NCBI GenBank assembly: GCA_022494885.1
Contig: JAGVSM010004975.1
Span: 62,001-126,000 of the forward strand
Length of the DNA stretch: 64,000 bases
Direction of reading: 5' to 3'
From: Micrasema longulum
Taxonomy: Eukaryota > Arthropoda > Insecta > Trichoptera > Brachycentridae
Part shown: piece after piece, positions 41,690 to 54,332 of the stretch
Position numbering within the stretch: position 1 is the stretch's first letter
Layout of the letters: every line of letters starts with the position of its first letter
The notes under the pieces: generated by a model
What the model saw: the letters and a program-made list of their open reading frames with translations, nothing else
Told to the model about the DNA's origin: nothing
Databases searched by the model: none
Program-made: the position numbers and the translations under genes

Positions 41690-42095
41690 ATACTTTAACT
41701 TTCTTAAACTTCCTTTAAAAGTGACATTTCCAAAAATAATTCAAGTTATGATGTTGCGCCTTGAATCCGCAGCCTATATTATGCAGGTTATGTGCAGTTC
41801 TGTATGTAGGCACATAATAAATGAACACTGTATGGTCAACTATAGTTGTATTATTTATTGTAATGTGCAACTGTGTGACCAATATTCATTTACATTTCTA
41901 GTAATATTATAAGTTTTGTATGATTAGTTATTTTATGTTATGTATAATTTTTATGTGACAACATTTACAATAACAATATTACGTGGAAGCCTCTAATTGG
42001 ACTTTATGATATGTATTTATGGTATAATTGATTCTTATAAATGTATAAATGTCAGTTGGCTTTCCAATGAAATAAAATAAAATAAAATAAGGAAT
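41690..42095 (+). mobile_element. LINE 3' end, family C
   Basis: Shares ATGTTGCGCCTTGAATCCGC with 14150 and ends in an (AAAT)n tail after TTGGCTTTCCAATG. Confidence 0.6.
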
Positions 42096-42339
42096 GACAA
42101 GGAAAAATTTAAGTATGTAGTTTTTTAGTGTGTAAAAAAGTTTGTTTTTGAATGTTTACAAACAACGTTCGCTTTTTATGGATCCAAATCAGATTCTTTC
42201 CTTAAATTCCTTATAATTTCTTCCTATTTATTTCTTTTTAAAACAAACACTTTTTTGAAAATCGCATTCATGAATAAAGTGATCCCCTGTTGGTGAGAAG
42301 AGTCGAAAAAAAAACTATATTTGAAAATGAATTATTTTA

Positions 42340-42460
42340 TGTTTTGGAATTCAACCATAAACAAGTGCCTTGGTACTTACTCAAATTCATTATTTGAATA
42401 TTAATATTTTTAGTTTTGGAATTCAATCATAAACAAGTACCTAGGTACCTACTTATCAAT
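42340..42460. repeat. Imperfect tandem duplication, ~73-bp spacing
   Basis: GGAATTCAACCATAAACAAG at 42347 and GGAATTCAATCATAAACAAG at 42419, each followed by a run containing GGTAC. Confidence 0.8.
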
Positions 42461-42464
42461 GAAA

Positions 42465-43800
42465 AATCTTTTTCCAAGGTAATAGCAGGAAAGCCAACGT
42501 TCGGACAGGACAACGTCTACCGGGTCCACTAGTTACATATATATATACGCACGCACAATGTACCATAATTGAATATGTATGATTTTAGGTTGATCTGTCT
42601 TTATTATGAAATATAATTATTGTTGACTGTATGTTTCTGTAAAATAAATAAAAAAATAATATTTCAAATTCAAACAACTAAATTCCAACCAAGTCACCTT
42701 TTGTGGCTTGTTGGCGATTTAAAAAAAATCTATTTCCACAAGGAAATAAAATTTGAATTTACGAATACGTAACATTTTTTTATTTTTTAAAAACTTATGG
42801 GTAGATTAAGAATTATAACTGATTTAAATACTAGTATTCTTATCTATAAAACAATACTAAAGAATAAACTTAATATTAATGTTAGTCGATACTTTTTTAT
42901 GTAATGAATGAGAAATCAAAATATTCCAATTTTACAGAATAAGGCAATGGGGGTAGTACTAAAATAAATATATATTCTAATGTAGTAGTTTTAATTTATA
43001 AAATAATAAGGGGGAGAGTAAATTGAAAAATATTTTTAAAAATAACCAACAATGCCATACATACGAAACTAGAGAAAAAATAAAAGATTGCTAATTAAAA
43101 GATCTGAAAGGAGGAGAGTTAAAAAAAACAGATCTCTTAAGTATTTTTTTTATGTACGAGGGTTTAAAACGCACAATCTGAAGAAATGGAATGCCTTGAA
43201 ATATTTCAAATCAATTTGAAAAAACATTTTCTTGATAAATTGTGATATAAATTGCAATGTTATCAAAAATTTACATTTAGTTCTAAAGATGTTAATTGAC
43301 TTAATGAAGCATGAAAATTTTTATAAGTGAGTGGTTTAAACAAAGTAATAATTATTTGTAAATAATTATTAGCATTTAGTAGGTTAAACGTAAAAAAAGA
43401 AAAGTAGGTGTATAAAAGTACGAAATGAGAAAAAATACACATTTCTTGCTCCGAGCGCCCATCGTTCTTGTATATTATTCACGGCGAGCGAAAATTACCG
43501 TCTGTATTTGCAAAATCTAATTTAAAACTCGAGCTGAAAATGAGACACTTAAAAAAATTAAACCTGTTTTACCATTACAACGTATATCTGAGCAAAGCAT
43601 GCTGTTTTATAAAGATTCGTACGATTGAACTACAGCGAGCAGACCGTTAATTAATAGTTGAGCGCTAAGAGGCATGTTCTTTAAAATAAAAATTACCAAG
43701 CTGTAATTAAAATAATTTTTTCGATGACACAAAAAGGTTTTATTAATATTTAATACGAACCAAAAGAGTTCAGAGTATCGAATACAATTTAACTTATAGC
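42465..43800. other. Unassigned AT-rich sequence
   Basis: A short A-rich tail at 42640 may close a LINE 3' end. The 60-codon frame at 43468 is unrecognised. Confidence 0.3.
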
Positions 43801-43807
43801 AAAAATG

Positions 43808-44219
43808 TTAAATGTTCTTCATCTCTGTTGATATATGTTAATATAAACAGCTCCAGTTGAATCCAGTCCTTGTCTACAAAAATTTGGACAAACTCAAAAT
43901 ATTGTTGATAAATACACCTGGTCCATGAAGAAGTATAAAAATTTAAAAAATAAGATTTTTAGGCGTTGCCTAGTATGTAGGTGAAATAATTAAATGAGAT
44001 GAATCTCACCCGCATTAATAAAGGTTTCAGCTCTTTAACTTCACAAACATCAACAGATGAAAGAATTGAAGGAATATAGATGTACGAATAAGGGCAGAAT
44101 AGTGAATGTTACACAGCGTGTAAAGTGGCCACTAAAACCAGCCATTGACAGGTCAAAAGCCCTGTAGATGCCTAGACTTCTATATTACCCTCTCTTAAAT
44201 GTTCTTCATCTCTGTTGAT
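43808..44219 (-). repeat. M5 repeat, copy B (order link-X-middle-Y-link)
   Basis: Bounded by an exact 25-bp direct repeat (43808-43832 and 44195-44219; core TTCTTCATCTCTGTTGAT), 387 bp apart. On the minus strand it reads X, middle, Y. In copy A the same blocks are joined Y-link-X. Confidence 0.75.
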
Positions 44220-44295
44220 TACTCTATTAATATGTTCAAAAAATTTCTTATGATAAGCGCATTTAACGTGTTATTTTATTTTATTGTATTTTATT

Positions 44296-44700
44296 TTATT
44301 TATTGGGGATATCAACAGTGATACTTGTAAAAAAATTCCTCGTCCCACGACCGTTCATTTTAGCCATATATACTGGTTTTACCATTCTTTCGTCGTCCAT
44401 TCGTTTTACGTGACCAAACCATCTCAGAGAGCCTTTCTTAATTTTATCAACTATACTCGACTCAGCATTACACTCTCGCCTGATTTCATCATTCGTAACC
44501 CTGTCATACATTGATTTCCCACACATTCGTCTAAGAGATCGCATTTCAACCGCGTTCACTCGGCTTTCGCCCTTCCTCTGTCAGTTCCATGTTTCACTTC
44601 CATACGTAAGTGTTGGGACTAAAACTGCGTTGTGCACTGCCAGTTTAGCTTCGATTAACATTTTCTTATTAGCAATTACTGTGCTTAGTGCTACGTTCAT
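44296..44700 (-). mobile_element. RTE-like LINE C-terminal remnant
   Basis: MNAVEMRSLRRMCGKSMYDR, then TNDEIRRECNAE and LRWFGHVKRMDDERMVKPVY. Upstream (44560-44660) VHNAVLVPTLTYGSET-like residues continue it. Same family as the split copy at 54333/57040. Confidence 0.8.
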
Positions 44701-45335
44701 TTTATTTATATGAATATATTACATATAATAAACAGTCTGTGGACAAACTGTTTATTATGTAAAGACAGAGTGGTATGGCGTTCTTTCCAATCTGCTCTCA
44801 CGGGGAAACGGCGTGATGGTAGTTTTGTTTGTTTGAAGAACATTCTGTTGGATGAAATACATAATAGTGAATGAACGACAGTAAGGTACAAATAATGCAA
44901 ACAGGTGCCTGCGTGAAATATGTTTTACGTTCCACACTAAAAAGATACTTGCTATGCATTTTATTTAGTATCTCACCGGTGTATAACAAAAATACAGTAA
45001 ATAAAACAGAGAGGGTTGGGATAAAGCCCATTCTAGGTACTATGAAGTTCGCTCTTTAAAACTTAACAATTCTACTCGGTAGTCAGTAGGTAGTTGTTAC
45101 TAATATACTCGGCTTTGTGGATATCTGAATACATAACGAGAAACTACAAGTGTAAACCCACCATCGTCAAACAAATCCCAGTAAAACTAAACATCTTCTT
45201 ATAAAATCTTAAACCTTTTGCAAGGAAAATGGTCCAGCGATATAAAGTATCGCGTCGTGCTCAAGATTACCATCAAATACTCTTAAAGTATTGCTCCTAA
45301 AACAATGAAATTTTGTCATAAAAAAACAAATTATA

Positions 45336-45874
45336 GTCCTTAAAATGTAAGATGATTAGAATGACAGTTGTCAGAAAAACTGACGACACAACTTTGTAGC
45401 AACGTCTAAGGAGTGATTTATATTGACACACGAAAAATCATTCGTATTTGGTAAGTTAATTTATTTTTTTTAACACAATTCTTGACATATAAATCAACAT
45501 AAATATATAAAATCAGCTTTAAAACTTAAAAAAACTAAAATAAACCTAATTATTCACGACGTTTTTACAAGGTTACATCATTTTGCAAAAACGTTAGAGA
45601 TGGGACAAATTGATAAATAAATAAAAAATTCGTTTGATAATGTTCACGAAAAAAGTATAAATGTTTTATTTTTGGTGAATAATTGTATTCAACACACTAT
45701 AATAGGCTTGTTTTTGCGTTTTTTTAAATCAATTTTCGGAAACAGAGTTTCATGTTTGCATGAAAAAACTGATACAATCGATTTGATCGGTACATGATCA
45801 GTTATCAGTAATTTCCCATCACTATTGATTTGAGATTGACGGCTGTCATTCTAATCATCTTACATTTTAAGGAC
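45336..45874. mobile_element. 539-bp TA-flanked MITE with 32-bp perfect TIR
   Basis: Ends GTCCTTAAAATGTAAGATGA, identical for 32 bp in inverted orientation, TA on both sides (45334-45335, 45875-45876). Noncoding. The intact TIR suggests a young insertion of a Tc1/mariner-type family. Confidence 0.88.
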
Positions 45875-45992
45875 TATAGAAAGGCAATTTTTATATTTTG
45901 ATACCGTTTTTAAAAGTAATCATTTCAAAACATGAAAAAATACCGAACTTTTAGTTTTATTTGCAGCAAAAATCAGTTTCTGATTTACGATA

Positions 45993-46175
45993 TAAGCAGC
46001 CCCCGTTGTGCAATGACTAAGCTGCTTGCTTTGTGCACGGGGTTCACGGGTTCAACTCCCGGTTATATCACAATACTTAAGACTGGGTGCTCTGTGCTAT
46101 TATTACTATCACTACGGTTTTTGGACCTCCTGATCTGTGTGGCGCAAAAAAAGTCCTTTGTTTTGAATGTTACAG
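45993..46175 (+). repeat. tRNA-derived SINE, family S1, best copy
   Basis: GCAGCCCCCGTTGTGCAATG head, TGACTAAGCTGCTTGC, and a good box B GGGTTCAACTCCCGG, then a body ending TGTGTGGCGCAAAAAAAG. Length and body exclude a functional tRNA gene. Confidence 0.7.
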
Positions 46176-46384
46176 TATAAAAAAACTCTTTTTTTTAAAT
46201 GGTTGATACCACTGAATAGAATTGAATATATCTGTGGTTGACACCAAAAAAAAGGCCACACACTGTTGAATTTACTCCTTAATAAATTTTTCCACGCTGT
46301 ATTTTTTTATGAAAGCGATCCACTTTCATACAAATAAAATAAATTCTCGTGAGAATAGAGGAAATATGAAAAACAAAACAGAAA

Positions 46385-47490
46385 ACGAGTGATTGCGAGT
46401 GACACAGTTTTAAATAGTGTATTTGTTGCACAAAAATCCATTATTAAAATAATACTTAAGAGTCCCGATAAGACATCAACTGAAGAAATATTCCACAAAT
46501 CACAACTTATGAAACCAAAGCAATTATACGCTAAAACAGTACTCGCTTGCAGATTCAAAAACTATTCTTACTCAAATGAAAGACATAACCCCAACAATAC
46601 AACACATACAAATAATACAATCACTAGATCCTCAACACAAAGACCACTTAAACAAGTACATACTAATACCACATTCGGACAAAGGGATTTTGAGCATTAT
46701 GCTATTATAATCTATAACCTACTTCCACTGTCTATTAAAACAATTAGAAATGAGGAAATGTTCAAAAAGGCTATAAAAAATGGATAGTGGAGTTGGATAG
46801 AAGTAAAATGGATTGTCTCATTCGCCCAAACCAATATTGAATAAACTGCTTCACAAATGTATAGTTTATGCTACGTTTTTGTTATTTTATTGTACGTTTT
46901 ATAATTTTCACATTGATCCAAAAACGTATTATTTATAAAATCTTATTGTAGCATTATTTTTCTTTTTCATTATAACCTAGCTAAATACTAGTCACTTTAT
47001 GTTTATGTTAAATTATTCTCAATTTTAATTTGATATATTTATATTTAGAACATAAGGTTTTCTTACTTCAATTTATTATCTTTTATTTGTCATCTTATAT
47101 TTGTATGTTTCTTTTTACTTTTATGCAGTTTAAAAAAAAACTAATTAGTTTAGTTTTAATTATTTAGTTGAATTATATAATTATATTTCTTATTATATAT
47201 TACATAATGAATTGTTCACTGCTGTGATTATTTCTGTAAAACTTTTTATTGTAAAAGGTTCTTTGAACCGTTGATATATAAATAAATAAATACATAATAA
47301 AAATGAAATAGATGTACATAAATTAAATACTAATTTAAATACGTAGTGTTTAAAGCTTTCTGAACATTTTTTTAAAGTAACTCTGTGTTTATTCTCACAT
47401 GTAAAAATATTTTCAAAAAAGTATATTGTTATGTGTCCTCGGCACGGGTAACCTCAGTGAGGTCACATTAATTTATTATTAAAATTTGTT
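46385..47490 (+). mobile_element. LINE 3' end, family A, longest copy
   Basis: An open 132-codon frame (46389-46787) with SVFVAQKSIIKIILKSP and FGQRDFEHYAIIIYNLLP, then TIRNEEMFKKAIKNG. UTR follows to CCTCGGCACGGGTAACCTC at 47440-47458. The two minus-strand copies match its C-terminus and 3' end. Confidence 0.8.
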
Positions 47491-47835
47491 TATAATGGAA
47501 AGAAAAATAATTTTTTAAAAAATACAAAAGTAATTGTTAGACGTGAAATATAATTTTGATTTAAAAACATAACAAACAATCACATATTAATAATTATACA
47601 ACGTAGTACGGTATGCATATCTACGTCTAATGATAAAATACGTTTTGTGTATCGGTTGCCGAATGTATGTACAAACCGATAATTTTGTCATCAAACTAGA
47701 TAGGGACCAAAAAAATGTAGGATACGGATTAAATTAATGAATTGCTGTTTGTCGTGTTTATTTATGAGCAACTCGTATCATCAATCAAAGTTAAGGTTTT
47801 CTTAGACTTTTCTGAATTCTCATTTATGTAATACA

Positions 47836-48060
47836 AGCTTTTACCCGTGACTTCGCTCTCGTGGTAGGTATTAGAGAGAGATTATTAGAGTTATTAATTA
47901 CTGGAGTCGTTAATCAATAAGAGTTTACGTTTATCAGTAAGAATTTTCCCGACGAAATAAAATATTTTATCGGGATTGAAAGTAGTTTAGTTTTCCAACT
48001 ATCGCAGTGAGAGAAATGTGATGATACGTAAGTCTATGATGACGTAGCATCATTATTCCG
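47836..48060 (+). repeat. Left part of a split dispersed element
   Basis: AAGCTTTTACCCGTGACTTC and CGCTCTCGTGG open a repeat type common in insect genomes. Its typical right end (CACTTTCGCGTTTATAATAT) lies at 49978-49997, beyond the M2 insertion. Confidence 0.5.
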
Positions 48061-48810
48061 TTCATAAAATACAAAATCAAAACCAAAACGAAAAGCAAAC
48101 AAAACTCACCATAGATAAAGCAAGTCAATTTTGAAATTTAAATAATTAATTCCAAAATTGATTCTTTTTGACATCCCAACTTACCGCCTACTTATTTTCA
48201 AATAATGTTGCTAATTGCTACTGCAGTAGGGCCAATTTGATAGGTCACATTTGACACTTCATCAAAATTCAACAACATAACCTTGTAAGAGCGGTAATAA
48301 AATATCATTTATTTTTTTTGAATTAAGAACTGCACAATTGCTTAACCTTTTTCAATTACGATTACATGTTTATTGTAATAATGACAAAAGAAGGTAATTT
48401 TACGATTTACTTTCACTAATAAACCATTCTAAACATGATAAACTTTTTCTGTTCTAAACGTCGTTACAATGTTGCATCAGTGAACCCTTTTTCCTTTTAA
48501 ACACTAGGGATGTTACCCAGAAAAATCGAATGTTGATAATTTTGTTAAATTATGTTCTTAAATTTACGATAAAAAATAATAATTGGACAGGGATTCGACT
48601 TATGATTTTTAAAATAAAATTACAGTACCTATAAGTACTTTTTCATAGTAACTGAATTCAATTCACATATATTATGTTTGAAGTCCGAATCGATTCATTC
48701 ACTTTAATCGATGTTTTTAAGCAGATCACCTCACTATGAAGCTAAAACCGACAAATGTCAAATGTGACCTATTGAATTGGCCCTATTATATATATTTAAT
48801 TATTTTTTAG

Positions 48811-49850
48811 CTTAGAATTAAGAATAGTCCAGAAACCGCATACGCACATCAAACAGAAGGCAACTTAACTGCTCATAAATGAGTAGGTTTACGTTTTGAC
48901 CCATTAGTTTCTTTGTAGACGTCGCTCAGTACGCAACTCCTGATTTGAATTCAACAATGCCGTGTTGTGTCCTTTTTGAAGTGTAGAAATACTGCTAGGA
49001 TCTTAAAGAAACAGGATGCAATCACATTTCATGAGTAATTAGCAAAGAATGTGTATGTGGCAAATGCATTACATAAAAATTTATTTATTTTTCCATCTGT
49101 CAGATTGTAGAAGAAACAAAATGAATATTTCGTTAGTGTTGTCAGGGTAATGATTTTTTAAATTCTACTTTGCTCATCTAATAATTGAACTAATGAAAAT
49201 TGGATCTCAGAATAAACAACTCTATTGTGGACATTTGACCGACATTATCTTTAAAACATCAAATATTTTTTAACATGATATAAAAATATCCGTTTTATGT
49301 CAAATAAAATTTGTTTTATATTTTAAGTTTAAAGTTAATTAATTCTATTACTCTTATTAAATGACCCTTAACTTATCTACTCTTTTATGTCAATCAATAT
49401 TTCCGCGTGCACAACATTTTAGAAAAATTAACAGATTGGTTTTTTTTTACCTTACATTTGTGTCATAATTATATTTTTTCCCATCGTGCAACATTACGCG
49501 GTCACATCACGAATGCGCGCGGCGAAAGTAAAGCTCGGGTTTCCTAGGACAGCGGTGCCCGTATTTTAACGGCCGTAGTGAACATTAATGCGGTTGACAG
49601 CCGTCGTAACGGTGACTAGAGAGTGGTTTCCTATAAAAATAGTGTTGATAACACCGTTAAAAAATAAAACCACTTTCTAGTCACCACTACGACGGCTGTC
49701 CACCGCATCACCGTTCACTACGGCCGTTAAGATACGGGCACCGCTGTCCTAGGAAACCCTAGCTTAAGGCATATTGGGGGAATCAATGGACACAGTCCGA
49801 TGTATTAAAATATGGTTCTACGCTCCTTCTGGACTAATCTTAATTCTATG
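48811..49850. mobile_element. M2 inverted-repeat element, copy 2 (1040 bp)
   Basis: Reverse-complement homologue of 16437-17182. Left end CTTAGAATTAAGAATAGTCC, right end inverted. Perfect 8-bp duplication TTTTTTAG at 48803-48810 and 49851-49858. Longer than copy 1 mainly because of the nested element at 49532-49764. Confidence 0.92.
49532..49764. mobile_element. 233-bp foldback MITE nested in M2
   Basis: Arms of about 95 bp start AGCTCGGGTTTCCTAGGACA and AGCTAGGGTTTCCTAGGACA, with TAA on both sides (49529-49531, 49765-49767). The M2 copy at 16.5 kb lacks it. GC-rich. The 3-bp TAA suggests PIF/Harbinger. Confidence 0.88.
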
Positions 49851-49858
49851 TTTTTTAG

Positions 49859-50000
49859 TTTACTTTTTCAATTTTCGGGATGAAAAGTAAGTAGTCTCTC
49901 AGGCTATAGACCTGTGCGAAGGCAAATCAAGGCAATCGGTCGCTCCGTTGAGACGTGAAGGTCACACAAACAAACACACTTTCGCGTTTATAATATTAGT
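49859..50000 (+). repeat. Right part of the split dispersed element
   Basis: CGGTCGCTCCGTTGAGACGT, ACAAACAAACACACTTTCGC, then TATAATATTAGTATAG: the usual 3' end of this repeat. Confidence 0.55.
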
Positions 50001-50274
50001 ATAGAAGTATAGATATAGATAGAAAAAATAGATACATGTAGATATAGGCTAAACATTGCATTCTGGATACTATAAAACTTTTGAAGGCTTCTATATTGCT
50101 CGCCGTATATGTTCATTTCACGTATGTAATATTATAAAAATCACGTGCTGTAACGCTGATCTTCTTTGTACACAGAAGCTTTGATAGATACTTTAAGATA
50201 ATGATGTTTCAAAGCATTTTCTACGAGGTTCTACTCTGATAACATGTTTTCGTATCCCATGAAAGCAAAAATAT

Positions 50275-50545
50275 TTTATACAAGCTTTTACCCGCAGCTT
50301 CGCTCGCGTGGTATTAGGGAGAAATTAGTTCGTTCATTAGTTTTGTCGTTTAACAATAATTTTCCAAATATAATGTTTTTAATTTTTTTAGGATTAAATG
50401 TAGCCTGTATCGATTGCCAGAACTCCAACTATCGTCATGCAAAAAATACGACCACCCGTGACCACCGATGGTTTTATCCAGTAACTACAGGTTGTGAAGT
50501 AACATTTTGTTTCGCGAAGTCTCTTTGAGTAGTTAGCACAAGGGT
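50275..50545 (+). repeat. Second copy of the same dispersed element (left end)
   Basis: ACAAGCTTTTACCCGCAGCT, then TCGCTCGCGTGGTATTAGG; no right end seen. Confidence 0.5.
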
Positions 50546-50549
50546 CAAA

Positions 50550-51500
50550 CAGTGTAAAATAATAAGGAAAATAAAATAAGGAAACGAGAGTAAAATACGA
50601 TTTTAAATACGAGTTAGGAGGAGATAGATATATGGCATACGAATGAAGTTACGAAACGAAGACACGACGTGTTCAGGGGTCTTGCTTTTAGTGTACGTAG
50701 TACATAACATATCACAAATCCGTAAAAATATAGTCATGAATTTAAAAAATGAGAATTTGCCGGAAAACAAAAAAAAGACGTTTTCTTAAATCGGTGTTTT
50801 TTTCATGAATTTTTTGGTCTTTCTTTTCACACTTAAAAGCAATTCCGATGCGTCATATATATATATTGAGATTTTTCTTTAAAATTCTATTACATTATAT
50901 TAATTAAATCTCAATTGTCATAAATAAAGTCTCAATAGTCATAAAGAAAGTCTTAATTGAAATGAAGAAAATAGTTTGATTATGACACTGAAAACGGCGC
51001 GGCGGCGTTCAAAAACGTTTGTGTCATACAGTCACTAAGCTGGTAAATCGTAAAGCTAGAATTTTAACAACTTTTTTGGATACATTTTTTTTTTTTTAAA
51101 TTTATTCTGTATACTTAACTAAAAACTGATTTTTTAGTTACGGCTCCATTTAATCGGATGTGCTATACGATGTTTCACGATTTTGAGACATTTCTCGTTT
51201 GTTATTACTGTATATTTTTAAAATTAAAGTATAATATTGAAGGAAAAAGAAAAACATTTCCCCGAGAGAAATTCATAATGATGTAATAACAGCGGAGATA
51301 CCCATCAAAGTAGATCGTGTGTACGTTTGTGAGAAGTAGTTTCATCCTAGTGAAGGCTGTCAATGGGATGGGCCACTAGGATTAGGGAGAGGAATAAAGG
51401 CGGACTCAAACGCCAAGTGGGCGGGATGACGGAGAATTATTTAAAGAGCTTGCCATCCTTTATGACGTCTGTACATATACATATACACTATACACACTAC
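50550..51500. other. Unassigned
   Basis: AT-rich. At 51360-51430 a frame with KGGLKRQVGGM hints at LINE debris but is too short to call. Confidence 0.25.
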
Positions 51501-51504
51501 CTCC

Positions 51505-51610
51505 ACATACCTTCGAACAAATTGGCCACTTTACACACTATGTATCATTCACCATTCCGCCAACTCTTCCATCTGTTGACTTTTGTGAAGAGAATGCGAA
51601 ATAAAACGTT
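51505..51610 (+). repeat. M5 repeat, partial copy C
   Basis: GGCCACTTTACACACTATGT, CATTCACCATTCCG, then TCTTCCATCTGTTGACTTTT: block X and the start of the middle block. Confidence 0.6.
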
Positions 51611-51789
51611 TATTTTAAGGAAATTTGTCATTGACTTCATCAAGTGCCCTTTCTCTGTGATAGCCGTTTTTGGAAGTGAACGTCTATTTTTTTGAATGCA
51701 CGAAAATAATGTGAATACTAGTTGCCATATATTTTACAATTTAAAAGCGGTGAATTACAGCACATAACACCGGGCTTGGTTAGTATATA

Positions 51790-51895
51790 TACATTTTATT
51801 ATTGTGGTCTCATCGGAAATCGAACCCGGAACCTGCCTACGTCAAATAAGCGTCTTATAACCATTAGACAACGAAGGTGGGGAGGCCCGATTTTC
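51790..51895 (-). repeat. tRNA-derived SINE, family S3
   Basis: Minus strand: CTTCGTTGTCTAATGGTTA (box A) and GTTCCGGGTTCGATTTCCG (box B). The acceptor stem does not pair, so it is not a tRNA gene. Confidence 0.6.
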
Positions 51896-52477
51896 ATTTT
51901 AATTTTCTATTGAAGTTTGTAGATTACCAACATTAAAAAAAAAATAGGATAAGAATTAAAAACTAAAGGCAGAAAATACAGGAAAATATTTTCGCCAAGT
52001 CAGCCTGTCATACCATACACATCAAATACACACTCGCCGTCAAAGTTTAGAGTAATAGAGTATGCTTCCATTATAATTTTACAGGCGTAATTAATGTTTT
52101 ATTCATCAAAGCCATAAAAAGAGATGACAGAACAACAGGAAAATGGTATTATAACCCTTGGAAACATGCGACGAATTTAAGACAGTAGCGGTGGGTATGG
52201 AATGATGTGCAACAAAATAATAATATATGATGTACTAGTCGTATATTATAGTGGATGCAACCTTTGTTAATAATTAATCAGATAAATAAAAGTAAAGTAT
52301 TCATCAGTTTCGTATAGAAAAATATTGTATTGGTGTTTTTAAATGATATTTCTGGTTAAAATATTACTGAAAACGCAGAATTTTTAGAAAAGATGTGAAA
52401 ATTATTATACCAAAGTGTGAAACGAAAAAAACCCTAGATTATGTAAGTATTTTCATCAAAAATAATTCATCAAATTT

Positions 52478-52627
52478 TAAAATTGAGAAACTTCAGGCCT
52501 ACGGGAAATTGGATACAAAAAATGTTTTCTTGCACAGGGTAAAAATTAGAGCATTAAATTGTATGGCAAAGTTTCTTGAAAATGTATGGATTTTTTTTTA
52601 TTGAAAACCACTGGACTTCCTCATTCT
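52478..52627 (+). mobile_element. M3 element, internally deleted copy
   Basis: Left end GAGAAACTTCAGGCCTACGG, right end CCACTGGACTTCCTCATT. Only about 150 bp; the middle third is missing. Confidence 0.65.
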
Positions 52628-52935
52628 AAACATATATGTAGTAAAAATATCATCATATCAATACTTTATTGTCCATCACTAACATGACGGTAAAATACAA
52701 CATTTAATTCATATTATCATTTTGATCCCACCGGAGATCGGGTCCCATATTTCAAAGAAGGCAACAAAAATATCAAAAAAACATTTTTATTTTACTAAAT
52801 AATGTAAAAATAAAATAAGGAATACAACAGAAAATATACATATACCAAATAAACACATTTGCAACACACGTTCTTCTGTCGTTAGCGCCGTTACGTCTGC
52901 TCAAATACACCGCAGCCAATTTTCAGTTATTAAGA

Positions 52936-53888
52936 CCAGTGCCTCGATTATGAACGCTATCTTCATCTGTATATATCGAGACGGTATACTTAACTTCTGT
53001 ACTATCTGTATCTTCCTCAGTATGTTCTACCTACTTGTCATACCGACATCATATGTTCGAAACAAGCCAATGGAATGACCGCAAACAATTAGTCCGCTTT
53101 CCTTACGTCATTAACATTTAAAATAGTTTTTATTTATATTTTAAATAGGCTTCTGTAATAAAAAGTGCTCACTTCAAAGCGATTATAAACTCCAATATCT
53201 CCCAATTCAAGCAAAAAATGCTTGCTTGAACATGAATTTTGCATGACTTTTGGAAATCACCTAGACGGCACGCTTAACGATCGTCTGTATTTATCTACCG
53301 ATCGACCAAAAAGCCGGCTCCTTTAACATCTCGATACATACACTCGGAAAGATAGTAAAACAGATGGAAAACATATAATAACTAAATATTTTTTTTAGAG
53401 TGGTAACCTTCTGACCCATATAATCGGTGTCTGGCGCCTAGATACTTTTATTTGTTAATAGGATAGAATCTAGCGACATAATTTTCACTATCTAGGCGTC
53501 GGAATTTAATTCGACATCAAAACTTACTTATTTCTCTCTCGTATTTGTAATAGGCTTTTAAAAAAAAGTGGCAACCTCAAAACGATTAAAATTTTTAATA
53601 TATCATAATTCAAGGAAAAAATGTTCGGTGGAATTTTTTTTTTGACATTTTTAATGCGTAGATTTTATCTTCAACTATGACGTCATACTAAAGCTATGCC
53701 ATTTTAGAGCGTAGATATGTGTACTGTGATGTACGCTTCCCCTTGATTCATATCGATGTACCTACCCAAAACTTGAAGGTGGGGGGTCGGTAGTATATCT
53801 TTATAATCGCTAGAGGGAATTTATCTTCAAATATACCGTCAAGGTGAAGGTATGACGTCTTCATCTTCCCATCATAATCGAGGCCCAG
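52936..53888 (-). mobile_element. M1 nonautonomous DNA element, copy 2 (953 bp)
   Basis: Inverted relative to the copy at 14959. Left CCAGTGCCTCGATTATGA, right TCATAATCGAGGCCCAG. Homology covers both ends and the middle, with indels. Confidence 0.75.
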
Positions 53889-54332
53889 AAAACTGCATAA
53901 GGGACGGATTTTCCATTCATTAATAACGATGAAATAGTATGGCGGAGTTATCTGGCCTGAGAAGTATATTTTACTAGCGAATTTTCGCTTCGGAACCCAG
54001 AAACCTAATAAATGTCACTACTAGGATAAAATAAACTATAATTATGTATGTAGGTTGGCAAGTTAATGAACATTATAAGTCTGATGCTTTTATAATGTAA
54101 TTACAAATTAAGAGTTAATAGATATTAAAAGCTATCTTCTAAATTAACGACGATAATATAAAACGGTAATCGAAAAACAACAACAGAATACAAAATAAAA
54201 ATATTATGGAATGAAAATATATTATTTTTTTCTTTTAGGGTTAACTTGGTAAACATTTTTTTAAAAAACAAACCACCACACCGTTTTCCCGTAGGGGTAG
54301 GCAGAGCGGATAGAACACCACATCACTCTTAC

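Noticed and set aside
43833..44194. 25-bp direct repeats as an ordinary retroelement target duplication
   Set aside because: Copy A shows the same link sequence joining Y to X, so it is part of the repeat unit rather than host DNA.
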